A DNA stretch of 64,000 nt from Clitoria ternatea. Its lineage: Eukaryota; Streptophyta; Magnoliopsida; Fabales; Fabaceae. Shown here one piece after another: positions 1 through 12,779 of the stretch. A program made the translations under genes and the position numbers. A model generated the notes under the pieces. The model was not told the DNA's origin, did no database searches, and was given only the letters and a program-made list of their open reading frames with translations. The stretch covers positions 245,867,351-245,931,350 of the forward strand of contig CM075669.1 of NCBI GenBank assembly GCA_037962975.1, written 5' to 3'. The stretch's first letter is position 1. Each line of letters begins with the position of its first letter.

Positions 1-466
1 ATGCGATTTGGGATGGTACGACAATGCTACTTGTTCCACCAACCAAACATTTTGTCACTGTCCTAAATTTCATCTTTCTATGCCCGATCCAAACCTAGTA
101 TTTGGTTTAAAACCAAATTTGAATAAGTGAAATGTAACCTTACCCACTTTTACTCAAAACCTTATAACATCTACATCTCATACGTGGACACCTTGTACCA
201 TTCTATGAATAGTAATATGGTTATTTTGTAGTCTTATTAAAAAATTTCTTAACTTCTCTAATAAACTCACTTTTTAAACCTCTCACATAAGGACAAGTCG
301 TATCATACATCTACAAACGACCCATCACAGCATCTATATGGACAATACACCACTACGTTACAACATATGTATTATTCAAAGCTGTATGTTTCTAAATTTT
401 GTAATTTTTAAATTCTATTTTGAAATGTCTAAATTGAGTATTTTCTAAATTCTAATTTAAAATTTC
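1..466. other. AT-rich DNA without recognisable gene
   Basis: AT-rich sequence with no convincing ORF, RNA gene or transposon terminus. Close to its right edge it carries a motif like TTCTAAATTCTAATTT, which recurs at about 1190-1215 on the other side of the solo LTR. The two flanks therefore belong to the same AT-rich tract. Confidence 0.6.
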
Positions 467-1171
467 TAATCCGGTCCTAATACCGACCCTTGGGCACAAC
501 AGTAATTTGACCAAGGAACCATCCTTAGTACCGATATCCCATAATGTCTAGCGTCCTATCACCGAATCTCTGGAGTCACGCACAAGGTCTTTGAACCAAC
601 CTCGATATGAGCCATTCCTTCACTATCGAGTGACAAGGTTCCAAAACCGACCCCAGTGTGAGTTATACACTCAACACCGAAAAGTCATAGTTGACCTATG
701 CATCAACGTGTTAATCAAGCAACCTGCAAACTAACTGACTGGTAAGTAGAGCCGTTTGGATACGTTCCTTTCATGTGTTAGCCTTTCTGCAAGAGATAAG
801 AAAAGTGCTGACATAGTGTACGAACAACTTGGTAAATAAGGAGACTCTTCCACTACCTCTAGGTATAAATTCTCATGCATCAACGTAACAAGGTAGAACA
901 TTCTCTCTCAAACTTACGCTTAAGCTCTAAAACTCCCTTGAATATTCATGAACTTGAGCGTCAGAGTGTCCTTGCAGGTGACACCTACTTTTACCCCATA
1001 ATGCGTAAGGCTAGTGCTATTGATACGAGGAATCACTCCAAGACCTTTATTCCTCACTAGAATAGAGGATATAATACTAGATCCCCACTGGACCGGTGTA
1101 AAACTCAAGCATTCTAACAGTTTTAAGGACTGTCGTGAGGTCGACTTTGCATCCCGGCCCAGACCAATTCA
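467..1171 (+). mobile_element. Tat-type solo LTR (same family as elements A and B)
   Basis: It opens with TAATCCGGTCC and closes with AGACCAATTCA, matching in order the ends of the 800-bp LTR of element B (TGATCCGGTCT...AGACCAGTTCA). The downstream block 'gcaggtgacacc...ccagacca' also aligns with the R/U5 part of B. The 5-bp sequence ATTTC lies directly before (462-466) and after (1172-1176), a perfect target-site duplication. No internal region is attached, so this is a solo LTR left by recombination between the two LTRs. It is clearly diverged, with the terminal TG mutated to TA. A TATA-like motif lies near 861. Confidence 0.85.
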
Positions 1172-1176
1172 ATTTC

Positions 1177-1775
1177 TTATACCATTATTTTCTAAATTCT
1201 AATTTGAAATTTCTTAATTTATTATTTTTTTACACTACTTAGAAATTTTAATTTTTTATTTTCTTAATTCTCATTTGAAATTTGTTGATTTTTTATGTTT
1301 AAATTTATAATTTTAAAATGATTTTTTATGTTCAAAATTCTAATTTTTGTCCTTACGACACCATATGTGAAATATACTATAGTAAATAAACTTTACAATG
1401 AATCATTTATACTAAAGTTTAAATGTTAACTTTTTCTAAAACATGACACTGTAAATTATCTACTCTAGAATTTTTACAACTATATCTTGAAGAATTTTAA
1501 AACATAAAAGTAGAAGAACTAAATATATTATTAACCTTTAACTTAAAGCAAATTCTGATTTGATGAAAAGTTTCCTTTTTATGTCATGAACATGTAGAGA
1601 CCCACAAAATATCAAATGGTTTACCCTATACTCTAAATCAAAACAAATGAAATTGTGAGGGATTGAAAGAATTTAGGAAAAGATTTGGAATGAGTGAAGA
1701 AATGAGGGGGAATGTCTTCAGCGCACATTATAATCATTTTTTACATGAAATTTTTAAAAATTTAACCATTCATTT
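1177..1775. other. AT-rich intergenic DNA
   Basis: Very AT-rich, with several imprecise copies of a TTCTAATTTGAAATTT-like motif near 1190-1330. The short ORF reading into the CACTA terminus (1663-1893) has no recognisable domain. I see no gene here. Confidence 0.55.
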
Positions 1776-2087
1776 CACTACTAAAAAAATACCAATCAAT
1801 GACGGAACAAACCCATCGCTAAAGTACCCACACTCCGTCGCTAACTACATCAGCAGCGACATTGTTGACGGGACAAACACCTTCGCTAAATAGCTTGTCG
1901 CTGATTGATCAGTGACGATGACAATACCCCGTCTCAACGTTTTTGATGGAGTCTCAAACTTACATCCGTCGTTGAGTCGGTCCCATGGGTGGTACCCTGT
2001 CCGTCGCTGGTGATGACAAATTAGCGGCTAAGGGACACCGTCGCTAAATGGGATAAGCTTTTTAGCGATGACACCCTACCATCGCTA

Positions 2088-2247
2088 CTTGACAACATAT
2101 TAGCGACCTCTATTGATACTGTCGCTACGTGACAACATATTAGCGACCACTGTTGCCGTTGCTGCTTGACAGCATATTAGCGACCACATCTATTGCTGTC
2201 GCTACGTGACTACATATTAGCGACCATAAGATTCTGTCACTAATGTC
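2088..2247. repeat. CACTA subterminal repeats, about 37-40 bp, four copies
   Basis: Four consecutive units each begin TGAC(A/T)(A/G)CATATTAGCGAC and continue with a variable half ending in a (T)GTCGCTA-like motif. Subterminal arrays like this bind the element's own DNA-binding protein in the En/Spm system. Here the assignment rests on motif and position. Confidence 0.7.
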
Positions 2248-2779
2248 TAGGTGGGGCTTTTTTTTGGAAAGATGATTATATTTTTTAAATATTTCTTTTT
2301 AATTATATTAGTTACATATTAAATATTTTATATTAAATTATATTGCCTATTATTAAAGTGATTTTATATTGAAATGTAGGGTTTTCATTTGTTGAATTTT
2401 CAGTAATACATTAATAATATTAAATTACCGAATTCACATGAAAAAAGAAAATGACATAAAGTAGATACTGAGAATTATATAAAATGAAATAAAGTGTAAA
2501 CAAAATTTATCTAAAATTCTATAAAATTATAAAATAAAAATAAATGTCATAAGATGGGTAGAATGATCACTATAGAGGGGGATCATATGGTGGTGGTGGG
2601 GGCGGCTGGGAAGTAGAGGAGGAGAAGGTAGGGCCAAGCGCCACCATCATCCAGTCGATCATCTCGCCACCAACTGTCGACGAGTCTCGAGTCGGTCCTC
2701 TTTGGCCCATTGTCGGTCCTTTGCAACTTGCTCCACCAAAAGCTACCTCTGCTCGCTCAGTGTTCAAGTTCTGAATAAC

Positions 2780-3785
2780 CTAAACAGCATTTGCCAGAAG
2801 CCCAACGGAAGAAGAAGAGGAAGAACAAGAGGATGAGGATGAGGAAGATGTCTTCCCCTTCTTGTCTATTTATGTGCCGATCCCTCCCAGGCCAAATACT
2901 CGTCCTTTCTTTTTTATGTCACCAACAACCTCCAAATAGATTGTGTTATCGTCGGTAGAAGAAAGGGTGAGAGATACCTCCCTATCAGGAGTCTAGGCCA
3001 GCAACTCAGCCTTCTTCTGGGCCCTCATGGTAAGATACGTCTCCTGTAAATGTAAAATAATGATAAAATTTAGTAATCTGATTTATAAGTTTAAGCATTT
3101 ATAAGTTTAACTAAATTACTGCCATGTCTGTGGTCTTCTTGTTAATCCATGCACTAACTTTGTTCTTCTTGGTGATTTACATCACCTTATACAATGAAGG
3201 CTCGTGGTGCTCCTTCAGCTCCTGTAATTCACAATGTATTGAAATTATTAGTGGAAAACATGTTTATTTTATTCATAAAAATATTTAACAAAATATACTT
3301 ATAAATCTTTTTTTATGCTTAACGACTGAAATGCTACCCCTAATGTAGATAGAGGAAACAACATCAGCCTCTTTGTTTGCCTTGTTCCTAGCACTGGTCT
3401 ACTGGAATATGACACCTCCCTACTTCTGCACCATTCCATCCCAATGTGCCTTAGGGATGCAACGAGGGCAGTCGCCTTTATCCCTTAGTTTTCAAAGGGT
3501 ACTCTTGATGATTTTGGAGGTATTTGTGGCAAAGACCTTCATAATCTCGTTAATCATACCCTCTACCCACTGATAGTCATGTTGTAACATGAAATGTAAT
3601 TTCAAAATAAAACATAGGTGTATGAATGTATTAAACTCACAACAGAAGAAAGTATTAAACTTACCAAGAAAGTCTCAAACCATCTATCTTAGACAGTCTT
3701 ACCAACATCTGTCCAAAAGATGTAAAGACCACCCCATTGGGCCTTAAGAACCCTAGTAACCGTTTTGGTAGTCTGACTACTATCA
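2780..3785 (-). pseudogene. CACTA-associated Transposase_24-like gene fragments
   Basis: Read on the minus strand, separated coding patches resemble the plant Ptta/En/Spm protein family PF03004. Near 3780-3665 there is a patch reading WGGLYIFWTDVGKTV then a stop then DRWFETFL. Near 3490-3350 there is PKAHWDGMVQK then a stop. Near 3225-3130 lies a KEHHEPSLYK patch. At about 3045-2780 a stretch after a splice-acceptor-like CAG contains VGDIKKKGRVFGLGGIG, the most characteristic motif, followed by a poly-Ser run. Gaps between patches look like introns, and several tryptophan codons have become stops. This family accompanies TNP2 transposase in CACTA elements; its biochemical role is not settled. 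The copy is clearly non-functional. Confidence 0.6.
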
Positions 3786-3880
3786 ATAAAGCTGTAATAA
3801 ACAATAGTTAGAAATAATTAAACAATATAGACACATAATTGTATACAAGTCAATACACCAATAAAATAATTAAACATTTC

Positions 3881-4235
3881 AATGTGGTCTAATGACACAG
3901 GGAGCCTACTAAAATTTTGGCAGAGTCTCCCCTGTAAACCTAACATTTCCAACTTTGTACTAGTACCCTGTTACATGAAAAAAACTTCCCACTATAGTTC
4001 AATATATACAAGTACTAAAAAACTAACTTACAACAAACAAATTTATACATTAAAGGCCTAAATACGGTCTAATGACATAGTGTCTACCGAAATTTTGGCA
4101 GAGTCTCCCCTGTAAACCTAACATTCTCAAATTTTTACTATTACCTTGTTACATGCAAAAAACTTCCCAGTAAAGTTCAATGTATACAAGTACCAAACAA
4201 CTAACTTAAAAAAAAACAAATTTATACACTATGTG
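3881..4235. repeat. 180-bp tandem duplication inside the CACTA remnant
   Basis: Two adjacent copies (starting 3881 and 4061) share the block TTTTGGCAGAGTCTCCCCTG and the flanking TGTTACATG and ACTTCCCA segments. The second copy is diverged by scattered substitutions. The rest of 3785-4716 holds no clear ORF. Confidence 0.7.
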
Positions 4236-4716
4236 AATTACACTTATGAAACAACTAACAAACTACTAACTAACTAACAAACTTAAAAGAAATTTTAACA
4301 TGACATCATTTTTAGGTTTAGGAAATATAGTAATACATACTTGTCTCCGCCCGATAGTGGAACCAGAATGGGTATGAGGGGATATAGAGGAAGGGCTTGC
4401 CTCGAGGCCTGGGTCCAATAAATACGGTGGTGAAGGAGTCTATTGTGGTGTGGGAGTCTACCATGGTGTGCAGAGACGGGATAATCTAGTCCGCGAACCA
4501 CCACCCTGAGTGAAGTGTAGTCTATGTCCTGTCATTTATGAATAAAACCATGAAAACAAAGGTTAGAGGAAAACTATAAATATATGTATATATATATATA
4601 TTTATTTAATAAGAATGACTAATTACTATAATCTACCATGTTGAATTGATAAAGTTATACTCTATGTCTATTTTAGTTTGGAATTCTCCCGCAGTTTCAG
4701 TGTCATTATGGCTATC

Positions 4717-5335
4717 TAATCCGGTCTTGATACCTGCACATGGGCAAGAAGGTGATTTCAGTTGTTCTCACTCGCTTATTGGTGTCGCAGGTAAACCTGC
4801 GGACTCTAAGCCTGTATCAGATTTATATCTATACCGAAAGTCCCGGTCAGCACTTTGCACACCGAAAAGCATCCATGTCACTCGAAAAATAGTACAAGGT
4901 ACAGGTACGGGGGAACGTTCACAGGAGACACGAGGGTGCTCGCGTTGTGTGTCAGAATCATACATACACTATGTACGATTGGTCCCCTAACCCTAAAAGA
5001 CTCTTCATTCTTCGCATGCACATATAAATATCGACATTTTCATAACTCTGGTACGTTAGACTCATTTTAAAACTTACGCTTCAGAAACCTTGAATTCCTT
5101 TTCTGGTTACTGACTTGAGCATCATAGAATCCTCACAGGTGACACCATCTTTCACCCCTCGTCAATGTGAAAGCTTAGTGTGAAGGATCTCCAGGACTAC
5201 AAGACCTTTATTCTCCCACTGAGATAACGGGCATAATACTGGATACCCACTGTATCAGTGTATAAATCATTCAAAACAGATAACATTTATGGCTGGTCCC
5301 ACACCAAAGCCTTGACTCTAGTTTAGACCAGTTTA
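4717..5335 (+). repeat. 5' LTR of Tat element A
   Basis: It starts TAATCCGGTCTTGATACC and ends GACCAGTTTA, colinear with the LTR of B but only 619 bp against 800 bp, so internal deletions have occurred. A TATA-like CATATAAATA lies near 5020. The block around the GCAGGTGACACC motif (5130-5330) is the best conserved part. Confidence 0.85.
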
Positions 5336-5400
5336 TTGGCACGCCTAGTAGGACCCAATAGATTTATTCCCACTTTTCGTAAAAGTTTTGTGACTTTGCA

Positions 5401-8400
5401 ATAGAAGGCAACTTGAGGGAGTTTTAGGAGGGGCATGTGGAGAACGCTACACCCCAAGTAAACAGGTGTCTAGCCTTTGATTCTCCAACAGGGAGTTCCA
5501 GGAGAATGATGCCCCTGGGAATGCCTGACCCTCATGATGAAATCATCAAGCAACTCAAAGAGGAGTTGGCTGAGCTGAAGAGGTATTGAAGGCAGTCAGA
5601 GAAGAAAGCAGTCTCCAAGAAGTCCACCACGCTCCAATGTTCCAAAATCCCCACGTATGAGGAGAGGGAACAGACTCAAGATTCAGGGGAGAGGAGGAAG
5701 GAGCCAGTGGCTGCAGCCTTAGGGATGTATAGGCTCAATGTCCTATTCTCTAGGAGGTTGATGAGCGTGCCTATCCCTAGGCACTTGTAGATAACACAAC
5801 CTCTTTCTATTGGGAAATACACGGGTAAGACTGGCCCGAGTAAGCATTTGGATGCTTACGCGTACAAAGCTATATTCTTGGGAGAAAAGGAAGATGTCAT
5901 ATGTCAGATGTTTCCTTGCACCCTTGTTGGAGAGGTCCTTAGCTGGTTCAAGGGGCTTCTAAAAAGGTCGATAGACTCTTGGAGGAGATAACAATCATGT
6001 TCAATGATCATTTTGTCATTTCCAGGGATGTTCCTAGGATGTCACATACTCTCTCCCAGATCAGGCAGGGTGAGAACAAAACTCTGAAGGATTTCCTGAA
6101 CAGGTTTTACAAGGAGGCGGCCATGGTCCCCAATCTTATGGAGGCCATACAGCTGCATATCGTTATTAAGGCTTTACAGCCTAAGTCTGCTTTTGCATTG
6201 TCTTTGGAAAAGAGCCGTCCAACATCTTTTGAGGAGTTCCAGAGGAAGGCATCGAAGTGTGTTGGCATTGAGATACATCTGGAGGCCACAACGGCGAGAT
6301 TGAAGCCGCTTGTTCCCGTGTCGCAGCTGCCTAGGGAGAAAGAGAGGGCTAGGCCAAAGAGACCTTTTCAGAGGGACAGATTCAGGAACCCTCAGCCCTA
6401 GCAGTAGGAGAGGCACGTAGCTGCCTTAAGCAACTATGATCCACTAAATACCAGGCTGGCATAAATCCTGAGAGAAGTGGGGCGGCCAGCTCCCTTAAAG
6501 ACGCCTGGAAATCTGCGTAAGTACTGCAATTTCCATGAGAAGGCAGGGCATTCTTCTAAAAAGTGTAGATCTTTGAAAGACGTTGTAGAGACCCTTATCC
6601 GTGAGGGGAAACTGAAGCAATACCTTTTTAAGGAGAGGTCCATGGATGAGCCAAACCAGATGGAGAAGCAAAATCGTGACCACGATGAAGATGGTCATAA
6701 TAGCCGGGGTCCCACGAAGAGATTGACCGCTGTAGTGAAGCAGAAGGGGATTGTTATCAACAAGGTGGCTCAGGAGGAGAAAGCATCCCAGCAACAGCAG
6801 CGAGGCCAGCGTGAGGTGATTGATATGATCATCAGAGGGTTTGCTGGTGAAGGAACCTCGATTACTGTGAAGAAGAATCACCATCGCATGATCCTTTCAG
6901 TTCAGGGCAAGCCCATTGATAATCGCCTATTTTGGGATGGTGTGGTGGTGCCAACAATTGCCTTTTCTGATGAAGATTTCAGCCTGACCATCCCTAGAGG
7001 AGATGATACAATGGTCATCATAGCGGTGATCACGAATAAGGATGTCAAGCAATCCTTGTAGATCACGGGAGTTCCTACGATGTTATTTTTTATAATTATT
7101 TTAAAAGAATGGGCTTTAATGATTCAGATCTTTAGCCCTATACACAGGAGTTAACAGCTTTCAATGGAGCCAAGCAGCCTACCAAAAGGTATCTTGACAC
7201 TCTGATGTCATTTGAGGTCGAGCCCAGAGCAAGAATTGTCAAGTCTAGAGTATTGGTGATAGATGTGGAGTCACCATACAATGGCATCATAGGCTGGCAC
7301 ACACTAATGCCATGGAAGCGATTGTGTCAACGCCCCATCACCTTATCAAGTTCATCGATAAGGACAATAATGTTTCATATATCCGGGGTGACCAGGAGAT
7401 GGCCAGGTATTGTTACAACCTGAGCCTTAACATGGTGAAGCTAGAGTTATTCAATAAGAACAGGAAGTTGAATGACGAAGGAACCGTTGTTGGATCTGTC
7501 AGCCTGATTGACCTTGATCCCAGGGTAGAGCTTAAGATTAACCCGCTCAATCTATGAAAGCCTACACCGGAGGGAGGTTCGAGGGAAGTCATACTGGGGG
7601 ATACCCCAGAGAAGGTCACACATATCAATGACAAGTTAGAGGCTGTTATGAAGCAACGCCTACTTACGCTCCTCGGGGAGTTTAAAGACTTTTTTGCATG
7701 GACCACTGTTGACATGCCCGGGAAGGACTCTAATTTTTGTTGTCACAAGTTATCCGTCTACCTAGAGATGAGGTCTGTTGCCTAAAAGAAGCGGAGGTTG
7801 GGCCCAGAAAAGTAGAAGAAAGCTTATGAGTAAACGAAGGAACTTCTAAAGGCTGGATTCATGAGGGAGATCCAGTATTCCTCTTGGCTTTCCAACATGG
7901 TGATGGTGCAAAAAGCCAACGACAAGTGGAGAATGTGTACAGATTATGTCGATTTGAACAGTTGCTGCCTATAGGATCCATACCCCCTCCTAAATATAAC
8001 TTATCAGGTTACTAATACCTATCTTTTATGGACACGTATTCAGGGTATAACCAGATTTAGATGTGGGAGAAGGACTAGGAGAAGACAACATTCGTCAATA
8101 ACTGTGGTGTGTTTTGTTACACCATTATGCCCTTCGGTTTAAAGAATACTGGAGCCACATACCAGCGGATGATCAACAAAGTTTTCGAAGGCATGCACAC
8201 CAAACTGGTGGAGGTGTACATTGATGATATCATTGCTAAGACCCCAGTTGGGGTGACCAAGTTGAAGATTTGTGCCAAGTTTTCCTACGCCTGAGGAAAT
8301 ACAATATGCACTTAAACCCACTGAAGTGTACTTTTTCTGTTCCTGCAAGAAAATTATTGGGTTTTTGGGTTTTATGTTGACTCAACGCGGCATAGAGGCA

Positions 8401-10766
8401 AATCCAGGCAAGTGCCAAGCTATTTAGGACCTGCAGAGCCCAAAAAACTTGAGGGAGGTTCAATCCTTGAATGGAAAGGTAGCCGCCTTGGCACGATTCA
8501 TACCTAAAATGACGCATAGATCCCTCCCCCAGTACAGGATTTTGAAGAAGTCAAAGAAGTTTGAGTGGGGGCAGGAGCAAGAGCAAGCTTTTTAGGAGCT
8601 TAAGGAGGTGTTGTCCAGACTTCCCATTCTGGTGAGACTTGACCCTGGGGAACTACTTATCCTATACTTAGCAGTGTTAGATGTGGCCTTGGGAGTGGCC
8701 CTGGTAAAAAAGACTCTAGAGGGACAAAGGCCAGTATACTTCACTGGCAAAATGCTACAAGGAGCTAAGGGCCGGTATCAAAAGATAGAGAAAGCTGCCC
8801 TAGTAGTTGTTTGGGCCTCCCGATGTTTGAGGCTGTATTTTCACGCACACCTTGTTGTGGTAAGGACGGATCTTCCACTTCGCTCAGTCTTGAGCAAGCC
8901 AGACCTGGCGGGAAGGATGATTAAGGGGTCAATTGAGTTGTCTGAGTTCGAGGTGACCTATGAGCCTCGTGGTGTAATAAAGGCTCAAGTTCTGGCGGAT
9001 TTCGTGGTGGAAATGATTGGAGTGGATCCAACCACCCTCTATTCTCATTGGACGGTGTGTGTTGATGGATCTTCTAATAGTAAAGGAAGTGGCATAGGCG
9101 TGGTGGTTGAGAGTGATGATAGGGTGCGCTTGGAGATTTCCCTGTGCTTTAATTTTAAGACATTCAACAACCAAGCTGAGTACGAAGCTTGTCTTGCCGG
9201 ACTGGGGGCAGCGTTGGATATCTGAGCCTCGGAGGTGACCTTATGTAGTGATTCACAGTTGGTGATTTCACAAATTTGAGGAGAATATCAAGTCCGTGAA
9301 CCTAACTCCAGTTATATTTGAATTACGTCATTGAGCTGAAAGAGCATTTTGCGATGTTAGAGTTTAGGCATGTGCCAAGGAAGGACAACACCAGGGCGGA
9401 TATTCTTTCGAGGTTAGCTAGCATAAAGCAGCCTGGGAGTACTACCACTATAGTCCAAAGCACTTTGACTACACTGAGCATTCGCCTGACCCCGTCGCAT
9501 ATGGCCATAACATTCTGCACTTTCAACGATGACTCGTGGGTAGTTCCTTTCATCCGGTATCTGGTTAATGGGCAACTACCCACTGATGAGGTTGAGAAAA
9601 TAAGAGTTCGAAGGGAGTTGCCCTATTTTGCAATGGTGGATGGGATGTTGTTTAGAAGAGGTTTCTCTGTACCCTACCTCCACTGTCTAAATAAGAACGA
9701 GGTGTAAGAGGTTATGGAAGAGGTGCACGAAGGCCAATGTGGGCACCATTATGGAGGACGAAGCTTAATGAGAAAGATCTTGAGAGTTGGCTATTGGTGG
9801 CCCATAATAAAAAAGAATTCCACGGAGTTTGTGAAGAAGTGTGATCCATGTCAAAGGTTTGCTAACCTTCATCACACACCGGCTGAGGAACTATTAACTT
9901 CCACGGTGCCATGGCCCTTTCACCAATAGGGATTAGGCATCTTGGGTCCTTTCCCTACTGCCCAAGGGGGTATCAAGTACCTCATTGTGGGGGTAGATTT
10001 ACGAAGTGGATTGAGCCAGAATCGGCAGTGTATATCACCTCAACTTGGACCAGGTGTTTTGTCTATGAGAACATCATAGCATAGTTCGGGGTACCAAGAC
10101 GGATCATAACTGACAATGACACTAGTTTACTGATAAGAAGTTCACAGAGCTATTGGAAGGGCTGGGGATAATCCAGATCTTCTCATCTGTTGAGCATCTA
10201 AGACAAATGGCCAGGCTGAGGTGCCCAATAGAGAAGTACTGAAGGGCCTCAAGATGCGCCTGGGAGAAGCAAAGGGTGACTAGACGAATCGGCTGTGCCA
10301 CGTATTATGGGCCTATCGTACTACGCCCCACTCTTCAATGAACGAATCCCCACACCATCTCACGTATGGTGTCGAAGCCATGATACTGGTGGAGCTTCAG
10401 ACAACTTCGACAAGGGTAGAATATTTCTCTAAGGAGAATAACAACTCCAATCTAGCATCAGAGCTTGATGTAGCCCAAGAGCTTAGGGAGGAAGCATATA
10501 TATGTGACCAGGCTATTAAGGCAAAGGCTGCCCTTCGGTACAATAAGCGTGTCCAGCATAAAGCCTTTGGTGTTAGAGATCTAGTCCTAAGTAAAGCTTA
10601 TATGGGGAATAAATTCGTGCATCAGGGTAAGTTGGCACCTGCTTGGAGAGGTCCTTATCGCATGTCTGATGTTGCTGGAAAGGGATCATACCGGTTGGAA
10701 AACCTTGATGGCACACTGATTCGCATTAAGTGGAATGCACAGAACTAAAGAATTTATTACAGCTAG
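5401..10766 (+). pseudogene. Tat gag-pol pseudogene of element A
   Basis: It aligns along its length with gag-pol of B. The start codon of B corresponds to ATA here (5401-5403). Gag (core about 5979-6400) is followed by a zinc-knuckle-like CNFHEKAGHSSKKC (about 6520-6565), the protease neighbourhood (about 7000-7560), RT with YIDDIIAK (about 8215-8240), a first RNase H (about 8640-8900), a second, archaeal-type RNase H (WTVCVDGSS onward, about 9045-9420) and integrase (HEGQCGHH about 9725, zinc CDPC about 9840). The reading frame changes several times and many stops are present. Many stops are explicable as TGG or CAG to TAG. The stop at the RNase H/integrase junction (9928-9930) is at the same codon as in B. 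The tail matches the end of B pol (RIYYS then stop). Confidence 0.85.
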
Positions 10767-11126
10767 TTGGTAAGCTGGCATGTACTCTTTTTCCTAACTT
10801 GAGCTTTTTCCCGTTGGGGTTTTCTCAAGAAGGTTTTAACGAGGCATGTGCCAACTACGCTTCTCTTGTAAACACTTCATTTAATGAGAAAGTTTATCAA
10901 TTACATTGTTATTTTCACTTCTCTTTGTTTTATGATTTAAAGCTTTGCAAACGGTGTAGACGACGACCCTCTGGACGGATAATCTTAGTTACTTGTTCTA
11001 TAACTGATGACTTAGCTCCATGAATGGAACCCCAGCTAACTTCACCATGAAGAGTGGTGAGGATTGGTCCTTATTCAAGGCCATACCGGACCCCAATGCG
11101 AGGTGCAAGTCAAATCTTCATCTTAG

Positions 11127-12773
11127 TGATAAGTCTTCAAAAGACTTAATAATTTCACCTTTAATTTAACATAATCCATTAAATATTGTTTAGTTTGGCA
11201 TTATTATTTAACAAAATTGTCATTAATTCTGGTTTTATTTATTTATTTCAAAAGTGTTTAAATTATGCAAGAAAATGGGTAAAAAGATAAGTATATAAGG
11301 AAATTTGCTTATTTGTAAATTCACTAACCCAGTGTACATACGCTAGACAGCCAGCGTACATACGCTAGGTATTTATTTGTTTACATGTTGCAGGGTCAGG
11401 TACAAGACACCACGCTCAAGCGAGAAAGCTCCAAGCTTAAGCGTGAAGGATGCATGCATTCACGTAAAAGGAAGAAAACATTACATGAAGAAAAAGAAAC
11501 ACGATCATACTTAAGCAGACCATAGTCACACTTAAGCGTGACTTCACCACACCCATGGATTTAACACCCACGCTCAAGCGCCTCCCATTCACGCCCAAGC
11601 GTGAATCCACTATAGCCATCAATTAAAGCTCAAGCTTAAGCTCATTTCATTCACGCTCAAGCGTGAAGTCACAAAGGCATAAATTAACGATCGCTTAAGC
11701 ACCTTACAATCACGCTTAAGCGTGAAGTTAGTTAATCCAGTTCGTTATTTTTCCCTCCAAGCGAAGTGCTGCAGTTCCCATTAATTAGTTACGTTTGTTG
11801 TACCTTAGTAATTTAAGTAATGTCTTATAATTAATTATTTCCCTGTAATCATGTAATTAGTTTAGTTAGTTTAATTATTAATTAAGTTTCCCTTGTAATT
11901 AATTAGTTAGTTGTAAGTTACCTGTATATACTTGTACGTACTCTCTAAAAGAGGAGGAGACACACACAGAAGCAATAATATGATTCATTTTCTCATTTTC
12001 TAATCTCTCTCTAATTCTTTTCTCTCTCCAAATTCTCTCGTTCATGTCTCTCCACATTCCCTCGTCCGAATCCATTTCCATGGGTTTCTAAACCCCTAGG
12101 GTTGGGATTGCTGAAGTTTTCGATGGAATCTTGAAGCTGTATTAAGGAAATTATCTTCTGAAGTAAGAGGAGAACAAGCTGAGAAGTGGATCTACTCTGC
12201 TGAATTGACAAATTCAGATCCAAATGAAGAATCTCACCAGTGAGGAATCATGGTTGAGGCTTAGGTAACTTCTAGCTTCCTAACTAATTCAGGCCTAGTA
12301 ATTAGGTGAATAGTTAGGGTTCAACCCCCAATTTCGCATTAGATTTCTCTGTCAGTGAACACCTAAGGGATTAGGGTTTAATGCTTAGGAATTAGTGTTA
12401 GTCACCTAAGGGATTAGGGATTAACCATCTGTGAATTGTCCTCTTCAATCTGGAGCTTAATTGAACCTCAATTGCATGTTTCTTGATAAAGTTGTAAGCT
12501 GAAGTAATCCTAACCTATCTTCCATTAATCACACTTCATCTTCTATATTATTTCTGAAAATACAAAAACATAGAAAGTTTAAAACAACAAAAACAGAATG
12601 AATTCTATCTATTTGTGTTAGTTTAGCTTGTGCTAGTCCAAGATTGCAGTAATTACCTCAATCCCTATGGAAGATCAAATATATTACAAATTTAACAATT
12701 GGTGCGCTTGCCAAAAGAAAATAAATCCTCCGAAAGTTGTATATCAAGTCAATGGCTTAAGATTTATGCATCA
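11127..12773 (+). repeat. 5' LTR of Athila element E
   Basis: It begins TGATAAGTCTTC and ends ATTTATGCATCA. The U3 part (11400-11730) contains about ten copies of a CGCTCAAGCG / CGCTTAAGCG palindrome, and at 11331-11368 two copies of a CGTACATACGCTAG motif. A TATA box (TATATA, 11935-11940) precedes a pyrimidine-rich stretch. Compared with the 3' LTR, positions up to about 12604 carry only about 8 substitutions and 2 small indels, while the last about 170 bp carry about 16-17 substitutions. Confidence 0.93.
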
Positions 12774-12779
12774 ACTTAA

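Larger units (their letters stand above)
1776..4716 (-). mobile_element. CACTA (En/Spm) DNA transposon remnant
   Basis: At 1776 the sequence CACTACTAAAAAAATACC is a typical plant CACTA terminal inverted repeat. It is followed by GC-richer subterminal DNA full of TTAGCGAC / GTCGCTAA motifs, typical of CACTA ends. Further in, the minus strand encodes pieces of a Transposase_24 (PF03004-like) protein. The matching inverted terminus (ending TAGTAGTG) is not visible before the Tat LTR that begins at 4717, so the other end is lost or displaced by that insertion. No TNP2-type DDE transposase is recognisable. Confidence 0.75.
4717..11121 (+). mobile_element. Tat-lineage Ty3/gypsy element A, left part
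   Basis: This is a decayed relative of element B: 5' LTR (4717-5335), primer-binding region (TTGGCACGCCTAGTAGGA from 5336), gag-pol pseudogene and the beginning of the 3' UTR. The Athila element E interrupts it at 11126/11127, and the same 3' UTR resumes at 39129. The 3' UTR holds degenerate repeats around GAGGATTGGTCCTTATTCAA (about 11055, 39205 and 39375), seen on both sides of E. No 3' LTR of A is in the window, because the right part is cut by the Tekay LTR at 42469. The presumed target duplication at its left end is CTATC (4712-4716), unverified. Confidence 0.85.

Noticed and set aside
2570..2767. 65-codon minus-strand ORF ending in a Pro run
   Set aside because: It lies beyond the recognisable CACTA gene patches. 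A low-complexity Pro stretch is not enough to call an exon, though it may be part of the decayed gene.
4646..5070. ORFs of 65-114 codons across the left LTR of A
   Set aside because: They lie in an LTR, which is non-coding in related elements, and show no domain.
11437..12223. Minus-strand ORFs repeated identically at 37790-38576
   Set aside because: They are the same LTR sequence present twice in element E, with no coding evidence.
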